DNA of 19,957 nt. Origin: UBA7328 sp002471345 (lineage in GTDB: Bacteria; Bacteroidota; Bacteroidia; Chitinophagales; Saprospiraceae). Under the pieces are notes generated by a model. The model worked only from the letters and a program-made list of their open reading frames with translations, was not told the origin of the DNA and searched no databases. This document shows positions 6,862 to 16,141 of this stretch, one piece after another (positions within the stretch are counted from its first letter, which is position 1; the number at the start of each line of letters is the position of its first letter). The DNA lies in assembly GCA_964011275.1 (NCBI GenBank), contig CAXGOB010000085.1, positions 1-19,957 on the forward strand, in the 5' to 3' direction. Both the position numbers and the translations under genes were made by a program.

Positions 6862-9800
6862 CTAGCCTTCAAGTTCTAATGCTTCCTCCGCTTCTTGTGC
6901 TTTCTCATAAGCATCCTCCACTGGTTTTACTTTTAATGCATCATACTTCTTCAGTCCAGTACCTGCAGGTATTTTCTTTCCAACAATCACATTTTCTTTG
7001 AGACCATTTAAGAAATCTTGCTTAGCTCCTATCGCAGCTGTGCTCAATACTTTTGTTGTCTCTTGGAATGATGCTGCAGAAATCCAACTTACAGTTCCTA
7101 ATGATGACTTAGTAATCCCTTGAAGGATTGGCTTTGATGTAGCAGCTATCGCATCTCTGAATTCTACTAATTTCAAATCATTTCTCTTCAAATAAGAATT
7201 CTCTTCTCTTATTTGTCTCAAAGTCACAAGCATTCCTGGTTTCAAATTATTCGATTCTCCACCTTCCTCAATGAATTTTTTATCAAATACCCAGTCGTTT
7301 TCTTCAAGGAAAGCATATTTTTCAACTGCTTCACCTTCCAAAAATTTAGTATCTCCTGGATCTTCTATTTCAACTCTTCTCATCATCTGTCGAACGATTA
7401 CCTCAATGTGCTTATCGTTGATTCCAATTCCTTGAGATCTATATACCTCTTGTATTCCATTAACAATGTACTGTTGTACTGCAAATGGTCCTCGAATATT
7501 TAGAATGTCTTTTGGAGAAGTTGCTCCATCAGAAAGGTGAGTTCCTGACTTTACGAAATCACCTTCTTGTACCAAGATATGCTTTGATAAATTGATTAAG
7601 TACTTCGTCTTTTGACCAGTTCTATCATCTTCAATAAACACTTCTCTATTTCCTCTCTTCATTTTACCAAAAGTGACAATTCCATCTATTTCTGCTGTAG
7701 TAGCAGGATTGGAAGGATTTCTTGCCTCGAATAATTCTGTTACTCTCGGAAGACCACCTGTGATATCCTGAATCTGTCCAACTTTCCTAGGAATCTTAGC
7801 CAACTTCTGTCCTGGTGAAATATTATCGCCTTCATCAACAAGGATGTAAGCACCTACTGGTAAGTTATAAGATTTCAACTCATCTCCATCTGCATCTTGC
7901 ACGATAATAGTAGGAACAAGCTTCTTCTTTCTTGTCTCTACCACAACCTTTTCTACATTTCCTGTCTGATCATCTCTTTCAGATCTGAAAGTCTGTCCTT
8001 CTTCAATAGATTCATATTTCACGATACCTCCAAACTCTGAAACGATCAATGCATTGAAAGGATCCCAGTCACAGATTAAATCTCCCTTCTTCACTTTCTG
8101 TTTTGCCTTAACATAGATATTCGATCCATAAGGTATGTGCATGTTACCAACCACTTTCTTAGTCTCTTTATCTATTATTCTTACTTCACCAGATCTAGAA
8201 AGAATAACTTTTGCATTTTGATTCTCTTCAAGAGAATCCACAGTTTTTATATTATCAAACTGAATAACTCCATCTACCTTAGCTACATGCTCAGATTCTG
8301 TCTTCGATACAGATGCAATACCACCCACGTGGAAAGTACGAAGTGTAAGTTGAGTACCTGGCTCTCCAATACTCTGAGCGGCAATAATTCCTACAGCATC
8401 CCCTTCTTCAGCAATTCTTCCAGTAGCAAGGTTTTTACCGTAACACTTTCCACATACTCCACTTTTCGTTTCACAAGTAAGCACTGATCTGATTTTGACC
8501 ATTTTCACTCCTTCTTCCTCAAACTTCTTAGCCATGTCCTCTGTAATATACTCAGCGGCCTCAAGCATGATCTCATCAGTTTCTGGATGGCGAACATTAT
8601 GCAGTGTATATCTTCCCTCTATTCTATTAGCAAGAGATTCTATCTCCTTATCATTCTCGAAAAGAGCAGTTGCATCAAGACCTCTTAAAGTATTACAATC
8701 CACCTCAGTGATAATCACATCTTGAGATACATCTACAAGTCTTCTCGTTAAATAACCCGCATCCGCAGTTTTCAATGCCGTATCCGCAAGACCTTTACGT
8801 GCACCGTGAGTAGATATAAAGTACTCCAATACTGATAATCCATCTACGAAATTTGCAAGGATTGGATCCTCAATGATTGCTCCACCCGTATCACCAGACT
8901 TTCTTGGCTTGGCCATTAATCCTCTTAGTCCACAAAGCTGCTTAATCTGTTGTTTTGATCCCCTTGCTCCAGAATCAAGCATCATGTAAACAGAGTTAAA
9001 TCCTCCTTTATGCTCGCCTAATTCCTTCATCAGATTCTCAGTAATCTTGTTATCAGCAAAAGTCCATTTGTCAATAACTTGATTATATCGTTCATTGGAA
9101 GTGATTAGACCCATGTTGTAGTTCTCCCAAACTTCGTCTACCTCATCCTGAGCATCCACTAGAGTAGTCTCTTTTATCGTAGGAGTAATTAAATCTCCTA
9201 AGTTAAATGACAGCCCACCTTTGAATGACCAATAGAATCCCATATCCTTGATCTTATCAAGGAATTCAGCTGCTACAGTAAAATTGGTTCTTCTTATGAT
9301 ATCACCAATTACATTCTTCAAGTTCTTTTTAGTAAGAACAACATTTATAAATGGAACTTCTTCAGGAGCGGCTTGATTAAAGATGACCCTTCCCATTGTA
9401 GTATCTACAAGCTCCTCTACTAAATCACCTTGTATATTCTCTACTTTAGCTCTTACCTTAATTGCAGCATGTAGATCTACTTTCCCTTCATCAAAGGCAA
9501 TAGAAGCCTCTTCTGAAGAATAAAATTTCAATCCTTCACCTTTTACTGGAACAGCTTTAGTTGACTTCTTCTCTTTGGAGATATAATAAAGTCCCAATAC
9601 CATATCCTGAGATGGAAGTGTAATAGGTGTTCCATTCTGAGGGTTGAGCATATTGTGAGATGCCAGCATCAATAGCTGAGCTTCTAATATAGCACCTTGA
9701 CTCAATGGTACATGCACTGCCATTTGATCACCATCAAAATCCGCATTAAATGCACCACAAACCAACGGGTGTAATCTAATAGCCTTTCCTTCTACCAGTT

Positions 9801-11160
9801 TTGGTTGGAAAGATTGAATGGACAATCTGTGAAGGGTTGGAGCCCTATTCAACATAATAGGATGACCTTTCAATATATTTTCAAGAATTTCCCAAATTAA
9901 TGGATCCTTTCTATCTACTAATTTCTTCGCCGATTTCACAGTTTTTACTGTTCCTCGTTCTATCAGCTTTCTTATAATAAATGGCTTAAACAATTCTGAA
10001 GCCATTCCTTTAGGTAATCCACACTCATGAAGTCTGAGGTTTGGTCCTACTACGATTACAGATCTTCCCGAGTAATCTACCCTTTTTCCTAATAGGTTTT
10101 GACGGAATCTTCCTTGTTTTCCCTTCAGAATATCACTTAGTGATTTCAATGATCTACCACCTTCTGCTTTAACAGCATTAGACTTTCTTGAGTTATCAAA
10201 CAAAGAATCAACTGCTTCTTGAAGCATTCTTTTCTCATTTCTGAGAATCACTTCAGGAGCTTTAATCTCTAATAATCTTTTAAGTCGATTATTTCTGATT
10301 ATAACTCTTCTATAAAGATCATTCAAATCAGAACTTGCAAATCTACCTCCATCCAAAGGAACCAACGGTCTCAATTCCGGTGGAATAACAGGAAGGTATT
10401 TGATAATAGCCCATTCGGGTTTATTTTCTATTCTTGTATTCCCGTCTCTGAATGCCTCAACTACTCTTAATCTCTTCAGCGCTTCACTCTTTCTTTGTTG
10501 AGATGTCTCAGTAGCTGCTTGATGTCGAAGATCATACGAAAGTTGATCTAGCTTTAACCTTTCCAACAAATCATGAACGGCATCAGCACCCATCTTCGCG
10601 ATGAATTTATTCGGATCTGTATCATCGAGCATTTGATTACCTTCTGGTAATGTATCCAAAACTTCAAAATACTCTTCTTCTGTCAAAAGATCCAAAACCT
10701 CTTGCTCACCTTCTTTTACACCAGGCTGAATCACAGCATAGCGTTCATAGTAAATAATAGTCTCCAGTTTTTTACTTGAGAGTCCAAGTAAATATCCAAT
10801 CTTATTAGGAAGAGACTTAAAAAACCAAATATGAACAACTGGAACCACTAATTTAATGTGGCCCATTCTCTCTCTTCTTACTTTCTTTTCAGTTACTTCT
10901 ACACCACATCTGTCACAAACAATTCCCTTATATCTGATTCTTTTATACTTGCCACAGTAACATTCATAATCTTTTACCGGACCAAAAATTCTCTCACAGA
11001 ACAGACCATCTCTTTCAGGTTTATATGACCTATAATTGATAGTCTCAGGTTTTAAGACTTCTCCATATGACCTTTCCAAAATTTCATCTGGAGATGTCAA
11101 GGAAATGGTTATTGATTCAAAATTAGATTTCTGACCGCTTATATTTTTCTTAAATGGCAT
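6862..11160 (-). CDS. rpoC: RNA polymerase beta-prime subunit
   Basis: A 1432-residue beta-prime subunit, the catalytic partner of RpoB in RNA polymerase. The active-site NADFDGD motif is at residues 472-478, with D474, D476 and D478 holding the catalytic magnesium. The N-terminal zinc site is C67, C69, C82, C85. The second zinc site is C822, C896, C903, C906. The bridge-helix/trigger-loop region is visible through GARKGLADTALKTADAGYLTRRL and IGEPGTQLTLRTFHVGG. The first residues, MPFKKN, follow an ATG at 11160, 50 bases after the rpoB stop, so the two genes are co-transcribed. The length is close to other Bacteroidota and E. coli homologues (1407 in E. coli). No disruption was seen. A strong terminator follows 25 bases after the stop. 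Confidence 0.99.
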   Translation of the reverse strand: MPFKKNISGQKSNFESITISLTSPDEILERSYGEVLKPETINYRSYKPERDGLFCERIFGPVKDYECYCGKYKRIRYKGIVCDRCGVEVTEKKVRRERMGHIKLVVPVVHIWFFKSLPNKIGYLLGLSSKKLETIIYYERYAVIQPGVKEGEQEVLDLLTEEEYFEVLDTLPEGNQMLDDTDPNKFIAKMGADAVHDLLERLKLDQLSYDLRHQAATETSQQRKSEALKRLRVVEAFRDGNTRIENKPEWAIIKYLPVIPPELRPLVPLDGGRFASSDLNDLYRRVIIRNNRLKRLLEIKAPEVILRNEKRMLQEAVDSLFDNSRKSNAVKAEGGRSLKSLSDILKGKQGRFRQNLLGKRVDYSGRSVIVVGPNLRLHECGLPKGMASELFKPFIIRKLIERGTVKTVKSAKKLVDRKDPLIWEILENILKGHPIMLNRAPTLHRLSIQSFQPKLVEGKAIRLHPLVCGAFNADFDGDQMAVHVPLSQGAILEAQLLMLASHNMLNPQNGTPITLPSQDMVLGLYYISKEKKSTKAVPVKGEGLKFYSSEEASIAFDEGKVDLHAAIKVRAKVENIQGDLVEELVDTTMGRVIFNQAAPEEVPFINVVLTKKNLKNVIGDIIRRTNFTVAAEFLDKIKDMGFYWSFKGGLSFNLGDLITPTIKETTLVDAQDEVDEVWENYNMGLITSNERYNQVIDKWTFADNKITENLMKELGEHKGGFNSVYMMLDSGARGSKQQIKQLCGLRGLMAKPRKSGDTGGAIIEDPILANFVDGLSVLEYFISTHGARKGLADTALKTADAGYLTRRLVDVSQDVIITEVDCNTLRGLDATALFENDKEIESLANRIEGRYTLHNVRHPETDEIMLEAAEYITEDMAKKFEEEGVKMVKIRSVLTCETKSGVCGKCYGKNLATGRIAEEGDAVGIIAAQSIGEPGTQLTLRTFHVGGIASVSKTESEHVAKVDGVIQFDNIKTVDSLEENQNAKVILSRSGEVRIIDKETKKVVGNMHIPYGSNIYVKAKQKVKKGDLICDWDPFNALIVSEFGGIVKYESIEEGQTFRSERDDQTGNVEKVVVETRKKKLVPTIIVQDADGDELKSYNLPVGAYILVDEGDNISPGQKLAKIPRKVGQIQDITGGLPRVTELFEARNPSNPATTAEIDGIVTFGKMKRGNREVFIEDDRTGQKTKYLINLSKHILVQEGDFVKSGTHLSDGATSPKDILNIRGPFAVQQYIVNGIQEVYRSQGIGINDKHIEVIVRQMMRRVEIEDPGDTKFLEGEAVEKYAFLEENDWVFDKKFIEEGGESNNLKPGMLVTLRQIREENSYLKRNDLKLVEFRDAIAATSKPILQGITKSSLGTVSWISAASFQETTKVLSTAAIGAKQDFLNGLKENVIVGKKIPAGTGLKKYDALKVKPVEDAYEKAQEAEEALELEG

Positions 11161-11210
11161 TCGCTAAGCCTTTATATAGAATTAAATAATTTTCAAAACT
11201 CAGTTTGATC

Positions 11211-14200
11211 TTAATCAAACTTTACATCCAGTGCTAAACCTCTCAATTCATGAATCAATACATTAAATGATTCAGGGATATTAGGTTGTGGAAGGTTCTC
11301 ACCTTTTACAATCGCCTCATATGCTTTTGCTCTACCTGAGATATCATCCGACTTAATAGTCAATAATTCTCTAAGTATATGTGATGCACCAAATGCTTCC
11401 AGAGCCCATACCTCCATCTCTCCAAATCTCTGACCACCAAATTGAGCCTTTCCTCCAAGAGGTTGTTGTGTTATCAAAGAATATGGACCAATTGATCTTG
11501 CATGCATCTTGTCATCTACCATGTGAGATAACTTAAGCATATATATTACACCGACGGTTGCTTGTTGGTGAAATCTGTCACCTGACTCTCCATCATGAAG
11601 GTAAGTCTGACCAAATTTTGGTAAATCTGCTTTTTGAACAAACTCATCAATTTCTTCAAGAGATGCTCCATCAAAAATCGGTGTAGAAAACTTTACTCCT
11701 AATTTTTTACCAGCCCAACCCAGAACAGTCTCGAATATTTGTCCAATATTCATCCTAGAAGGTACACCTAATGGATTAAGCACAATATCAACTGGAGTAC
11801 CATCCTCTAAGAAAGGCATGTCCTCATCTCTAACAATCTTCGCTACAATTCCTTTATTACCGTGTCTTCCGGCTAGCTTATCTCCTACTTTCAGTTTTCT
11901 TTTCTTAGCCATATAAACTTTGGCCAACTTAAGAACACCTGCAGGAAGTTCATCTCCAATACTAATATTAAACTTCTCTCTTTTGTACTTTCCTACTTCT
12001 TCATTCACTTTTATACTGAAGTTGTGAAGTAATCTGCCTATAAGTCCATTTAATTTTTCGTCACTAGTCCATCCTGAATAATCAATTTGAGGAAATTCTA
12101 GATTTTTGAATACCTTGTTTGAGAACTTAGTACCCTTTGGAATTAACTCTTCATTGTAAATATTATTTATCCCACTAGAAGTCTTACCTTTTAAGAGTAC
12201 CATTAGTTTATCAATAAGCACAGTCTTTAGCTCATTCATCACGACCATATGACGGTCTTCCAATTTAGATAAGAGCTCCTTTTCTTGTACTTTTTGATAT
12301 TTATCTTTCTTCGCTCTTGCAAACAATCTCTTATCAATAATTACTCCTCTTGTTGATGGAGATGCTTTTAATGAAGCATCCTTCACATCACCTGCTTTAT
12401 CACCAAAGATTGCTCTTAGTAACTTTTCTTCCGGTGTAGGATCGCTTTCACCCTTAGGTGTGATTTTTCCAATCAATATGTCCCCTTCTTTCACCCATGC
12501 TCCAGTTCTAATAATTCCATTTTCGTCAAGGTCTTTAGTTGCCTCCTCGCTCACATTTGGAATATCATTTGTCAACTCCTCTTCACCAAGTTTTGTATCT
12601 CTTACATCAAGCTCAAAACTTTCTATATGAAGGGAAGTAAATACATCTTCTCTTACTACTCTTTCTGATAACACAATGGCATCCTCAAAGTTGTATCCTT
12701 TCCATGGCATGAAAGCCACTTGAAGGTTTTGACCTAGAGCCAATTCTCCTTTTTCAGTAGCGTAGCCATCACAAAGCAAACTGTCTTTACTTACTCTTTG
12801 CCCTTTAGAAACAATAGGTTTCAAGTTTATACATGAGCCCTGATTCGTTCTTCTGAATTTGATAAGGTCATATGTCTTCACACTATCCTCAAAACTCACT
12901 AAATCTTCGCTCTCAGTACGATCATACTTAATCACAATTAGTCTAGAATCCACGTATTCTACCGTACCATCACCTTCAGCATTAACTAGAATTCTTGAAT
13001 CCTCAGCTACTTTTGATTCGATTCCAGTGCCAACAATAGGGCTACTTGGTTTTACAAGAGGCACAGCTTGACGTTGCATGTTAGAACCCATTAATGCTCT
13101 GTTAGCATCATCATTTTCCAAGAATGGAATTAGCGATGCTGATACACCCACAATCTGGTTAGGTGCTACATCCATGTATTCTATATCCACAGGAGCCAAA
13201 ACTGGGAAATCACCATGCTCTCTACACTTAATTCTATCAGAAAGGAAATTTCCTTTGCCATCCAATGGTGCATTGGCCTGTGCAATTTTTTTATAATCCT
13301 CACCTTCTGCTGAAAGGTATTCAGCATCATTATCAAGATCTACTTTTCCTTTTACTACTTTTCGATATGGGGTCTCTAAGAAACCCATCTTATTCACCTT
13401 TGCGTGAACACATAGAGTCGAAATCAGTCCAATATTCGGCCCTTCTGGAGTTTCAATAGTACAAAGACGGCCATAATGCGAATAATGTACATCTCTTACT
13501 TCAAAACCTGCTCTTTCTCTAGATAGACCACCTGGTCCTAGTGCTGATATTCTTCTCTTATGAGTAATTTCAGAAAGCGGATTCGTTTGGTCTAAAAACT
13601 GAGAAAGTTGTGATGTACCGAAGAATGAGTTAATCACTGAAGAAAGAGTTCTTGCGTTGATTAAATCAATTGGAGTAAAGACTTCATTATCTCTTACATT
13701 CATTCGTTCTCGAATGGTTCTAGCCATCCTAGCTAACCCTACACCAAACTGTGCATATAATTGCTCTCCTACAGTTCTAATTCTTCTATTATTCAAATGA
13801 TCAATATCATCAAGCTCTGCTTTTTGATTAATCAATGAAACAAGATATTTTACAATAAGGATAATGTCATCCTTAGTTAGTACCAGTATATCATTATCAA
13901 TTGAAAGTCCTAATTTTCTATTGATTTTGTATCTACCTACTTCACCAAGATTGTATCTTTTGTCAGAGAAAAACAACTTATCAATAATTCCTCTCGCTGT
14001 ATCCTCATCGGGTGGATCGGTACCCCTCAATTGTCTATATATATGCTGAACAGCTTCAAGTTCAGAACTTGAAGGATCTTTTTGAAGGGTATTATATATA
14101 ATACTAAAATCTTCCCCTAACCCTTCTTTTTGAAGGATAATCATATCTACATCTGCCTCTTCAATGAGCTTCACATTCTCTTCATCCAATACTACCTCTC

Positions 14201-15032
14201 TTTCAAGAATGATCTCGTTTCTTTCTATTGTAACAACTTCACCAGTATCCTCATCCACAAAATCCTCAGTCCATTTTCTTAAAACCCTTGCGGCAAGTCT
14301 TCGGCCTATAGACTTCTTTAAAGTCTTTTTATCAGCTTTAACTTCTTCAGAAAGTCCAAAAATGTTCAGTATATCTCTATCAGAATCAAAACCTATGGCT
14401 CTTAATAAAGTAGTTACTGGAAACTTTTTCTTTCTATCTATATATGCAAACATCACATTATTGATGTCTGTGGCAAATTCCATCCAAGCTCCTTTAAAAG
14501 GAATTACTCTTGCAGAGTAAATCTTAGTCCCATTCGGGTGGAAAGTTTGACTAAAGAATACACCTGGCGATCTATGAAGCTGAGATACTACAACTCTTTC
14601 TGCACCATTTATGACGAAATTACCCTTCGGTGTCAAATAAGGTATATTACCTAAGAAAACATCCTGTACAATTGTTTGGAAATCTACGTGCTCCTCATCA
14701 TTACATGATAATCTAAGCTTGGCCTTTAAAGGAACACTATAAGTGAGCCCCCTCTCCATACATTCTGAGATATCGTAACGTGGTGGATCTATGAAATAAT
14801 CTAGAAATTCCAAGACAAAGATGTTACGAGCATCTGTGATTGGAAAGTTTTCTTGGAATACTCTGAACAGTCCCTCATGACCTCTATTCTCAGGTGTTGT
14901 TTCCAATTGGAAAAACTCCCTAAACGACTTGAGTTGTATTTCTAATAAATCAGGGTATTGCGAAGAAAGTTTAATTTTTCCGAAATTAACTCTTTCGGGT
15001 TTTTGGATCTGAACGGTTCCATTGGATGCCAT
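11211..15032 (-). CDS. rpoB: RNA polymerase beta subunit
   Basis: A 1273-residue beta subunit of RNA polymerase, somewhat shorter than the 1342 residues of E. coli. The rifampicin region reads GTSQLSQFLDQTNPLSEITH and continues KRRISALGPGGL. D481, H491 and S496 correspond to E. coli D516, H526 and S531 and carry the usual sensitive-type residues. The active-site lysines in GDKLAGRHGNKG are K1052 and K1060. The C-terminal KAQFGGQRFGEMEVWALEAFGA block that joins beta-prime is intact. The ATG at 15032 gives MASNGTVQI. Upstream, the 127-base gap to rplL contains two strong hairpins that may set the rpoBC to rplJL expression ratio. rpoC follows after 50 bases. Confidence 0.99.
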   Translation of the reverse strand: MASNGTVQIQKPERVNFGKIKLSSQYPDLLEIQLKSFREFFQLETTPENRGHEGLFRVFQENFPITDARNIFVLEFLDYFIDPPRYDISECMERGLTYSVPLKAKLRLSCNDEEHVDFQTIVQDVFLGNIPYLTPKGNFVINGAERVVVSQLHRSPGVFFSQTFHPNGTKIYSARVIPFKGAWMEFATDINNVMFAYIDRKKKFPVTTLLRAIGFDSDRDILNIFGLSEEVKADKKTLKKSIGRRLAARVLRKWTEDFVDEDTGEVVTIERNEIILEREVVLDEENVKLIEEADVDMIILQKEGLGEDFSIIYNTLQKDPSSSELEAVQHIYRQLRGTDPPDEDTARGIIDKLFFSDKRYNLGEVGRYKINRKLGLSIDNDILVLTKDDIILIVKYLVSLINQKAELDDIDHLNNRRIRTVGEQLYAQFGVGLARMARTIRERMNVRDNEVFTPIDLINARTLSSVINSFFGTSQLSQFLDQTNPLSEITHKRRISALGPGGLSRERAGFEVRDVHYSHYGRLCTIETPEGPNIGLISTLCVHAKVNKMGFLETPYRKVVKGKVDLDNDAEYLSAEGEDYKKIAQANAPLDGKGNFLSDRIKCREHGDFPVLAPVDIEYMDVAPNQIVGVSASLIPFLENDDANRALMGSNMQRQAVPLVKPSSPIVGTGIESKVAEDSRILVNAEGDGTVEYVDSRLIVIKYDRTESEDLVSFEDSVKTYDLIKFRRTNQGSCINLKPIVSKGQRVSKDSLLCDGYATEKGELALGQNLQVAFMPWKGYNFEDAIVLSERVVREDVFTSLHIESFELDVRDTKLGEEELTNDIPNVSEEATKDLDENGIIRTGAWVKEGDILIGKITPKGESDPTPEEKLLRAIFGDKAGDVKDASLKASPSTRGVIIDKRLFARAKKDKYQKVQEKELLSKLEDRHMVVMNELKTVLIDKLMVLLKGKTSSGINNIYNEELIPKGTKFSNKVFKNLEFPQIDYSGWTSDEKLNGLIGRLLHNFSIKVNEEVGKYKREKFNISIGDELPAGVLKLAKVYMAKKRKLKVGDKLAGRHGNKGIVAKIVRDEDMPFLEDGTPVDIVLNPLGVPSRMNIGQIFETVLGWAGKKLGVKFSTPIFDGASLEEIDEFVQKADLPKFGQTYLHDGESGDRFHQQATVGVIYMLKLSHMVDDKMHARSIGPYSLITQQPLGGKAQFGGQRFGEMEVWALEAFGASHILRELLTIKSDDISGRAKAYEAIVKGENLPQPNIPESFNVLIHELRGLALDVKFD

Positions 15033-15072
15033 TAATCGCTTTATTTACATTATGTAGTCAATTCAAACGGTT

Positions 15073-15110
15073 AAAGGCTTAGTCGAATATCACTACTCGA
15101 CTAAGCCTTT
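15073..15110. terminator. Strong hairpin between rplL and rpoB, possible attenuator
   Basis: A perfect 14-bp stem, AAAGGCTTAGTCGA (15073-15086) with TCGACTAAGCCTTT (15097-15110), loop of 10 bases. On the minus strand, in which the operon is read, it is followed by only three T in the stem end and then AACCG, so it should be a weak or partial terminator or a processing site. On the plus strand it runs into TTCTCTTT. Partial attenuation between rplL and rpoB is established in E. coli, and this hairpin is in the equivalent place. Confidence 0.6.
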
Positions 15111-15120
15111 TTCTCTTTGC

Positions 15121-15148
15121 TGTATATACGTTACCACACGTATATACA
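15121..15148. repeat. Second perfect palindrome between rplL and rpoB
   Basis: TGTATATACGT (15121-15131) and ACGTATATACA (15138-15148) are perfect 11-bp arms around TACCAC. It starts 10 bases beyond the first hairpin and 11 bases after the rplL stop in the direction of transcription. It has no T tract, so it is not a simple terminator. It could be an RNA structure, a processing site or a DNA operator. Confidence 0.5.
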
Positions 15149-15159
15149 TTGATGTAAAA

Positions 15160-15540
15160 TTACTTTAACTCTACATCAGCACCTGCTTCAGTTAAAGCAG
15201 CTTTAATAGATTCTGCCTCTTCTTTAGCAACACCTTCCTTAATTGTAGAAGGAGCGCTATCCACTAAATCCTTAGCTTCTTTAAGACCGATACCTAATAA
15301 CTGTTTAACTTCCTTAACGACTTTAAGTTTCGCAGCACCTCCAGAATTTAATACAATATCAAATTCTGTCTTTGCTTCTTCACCTCCGGCATCACCACCA
15401 CTAGCAGGACCTGCTGCTACTGCTACAGCTGCTGCTGCTGGCTCAATACCGTGTTCGTCTTTAAGAATATCAGCTAATTCACTTACTTCCTTTACTGAAA
15501 GGTTAACTAACTGATCTGCAATTGCTTTTAAATCTGCCAT
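15160..15540 (-). CDS. rplL: Ribosomal protein L7/L12
   Basis: A 126-residue stalk protein, present in multiple copies on the 50S subunit, where it recruits and stimulates the translational GTPases including the EF-Tu encoded in this window. The N-terminal dimerisation helix (about 1-32, LKAIADQLVNLSVKEVSELADIL) is followed by an Ala/Gly-rich hinge (about 36-55). The C-terminal factor-binding domain contains KLKVVKEVKQLLGIGLKEAK and ends in DVELK. The size matches the family. It follows rplJ by 64 bases. An unusually A-rich stretch precedes the ATG at 15540, consistent with high expression in a phylum that does not rely on Shine-Dalgarno pairing. Confidence 0.98.
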   Translation of the reverse strand: MADLKAIADQLVNLSVKEVSELADILKDEHGIEPAAAAVAVAAGPASGGDAGGEEAKTEFDIVLNSGGAAKLKVVKEVKQLLGIGLKEAKDLVDSAPSTIKEGVAKEEAESIKAALTEAGADVELK

Positions 15541-15604
15541 GATTATTAATTTTTTTTAATTAGTAAATAATGGCGCGTTTCATTATGTTGAAAACTTGGA
15601 AGCC

Positions 15605-16135
15605 TTATCCCTGTGCTCTTTGTTCAAGAGCTTTTAACAATCCTGATATAGTTTGTCCACCTGAATTCAATGAACCAAGTACATTCTTTATCGGGGATTG
15701 TAACAATAAAATAACATCGCCGATCAATTCCTCTTTTGACTTTAATGCGGCTAATGCATCAACCTGATTATCACCTTCATATATTGCTGACTCGATATAG
15801 GCAGCTTTTAATACAGGCTTCTCAGATTTTTTTCTAAATTCTTTTATGACTTTTGCAGGCTTATTTGCTACATCTGAGAACATCAGAGTAGTCGGTCCTT
15901 TAAGTGAACCAAATAAGCCATCAAATCCTTTATCTGCAGGAAGAGCTTCTAAAGCTTTTATCGCCAAAGTATTCTTCACTACTCTTATTTCGATATCCTC
16001 TTTATAACATAGACCTCTCAATTCATTCACCTGCTCCACAGTCAGTGTAGATGAATCAGTTATATAGAAATAAGGATTTGCGTCAAATTTATTTTTTAGC
16101 TCCTCTATTTGAGTTTCTTTTTCTGTTCTTGTCAT
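15605..16135 (-). CDS. rplJ: Ribosomal protein L10
   Basis: A 176-residue L10, the base of the L7/L12 stalk. The N-terminal rRNA- and L11-binding domain includes VEQVNELRGLCYKEDIEIRVVKNTLAIKAL and GLFGSLKGPTTLMFS. The C-terminal helix from about residue 140 (SPIKNVLGSLNSGGQTISGL) is the part that binds L12 dimers. It starts at the ATG at 16135, only 6 bases after rplA, so it is tightly coupled to rplA. There is therefore no room for the long L10-binding leader found upstream of rplJ in E. coli, unless the site lies inside rplA. rplL follows after 64 bases. Confidence 0.97.
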   Translation of the reverse strand: MTRTEKETQIEELKNKFDANPYFYITDSSTLTVEQVNELRGLCYKEDIEIRVVKNTLAIKALEALPADKGFDGLFGSLKGPTTLMFSDVANKPAKVIKEFRKKSEKPVLKAAYIESAIYEGDNQVDALAALKSKEELIGDVILLLQSPIKNVLGSLNSGGQTISGLLKALEQRAQG

Positions 16136-16141
16136 TTTCCC

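Noticed and set aside
14164..14520. Plus-strand open frame of 118 codons inside rpoB, and similar frames inside rpoC (8137-8487, 7213-7503) and tuf (18676-18987).
   Set aside because: They lie antisense to intact, highly conserved genes, have serine/isoleucine/phenylalanine-rich composition typical of antisense reading of acidic and lysine-rich proteins, and show no recognisable domains.
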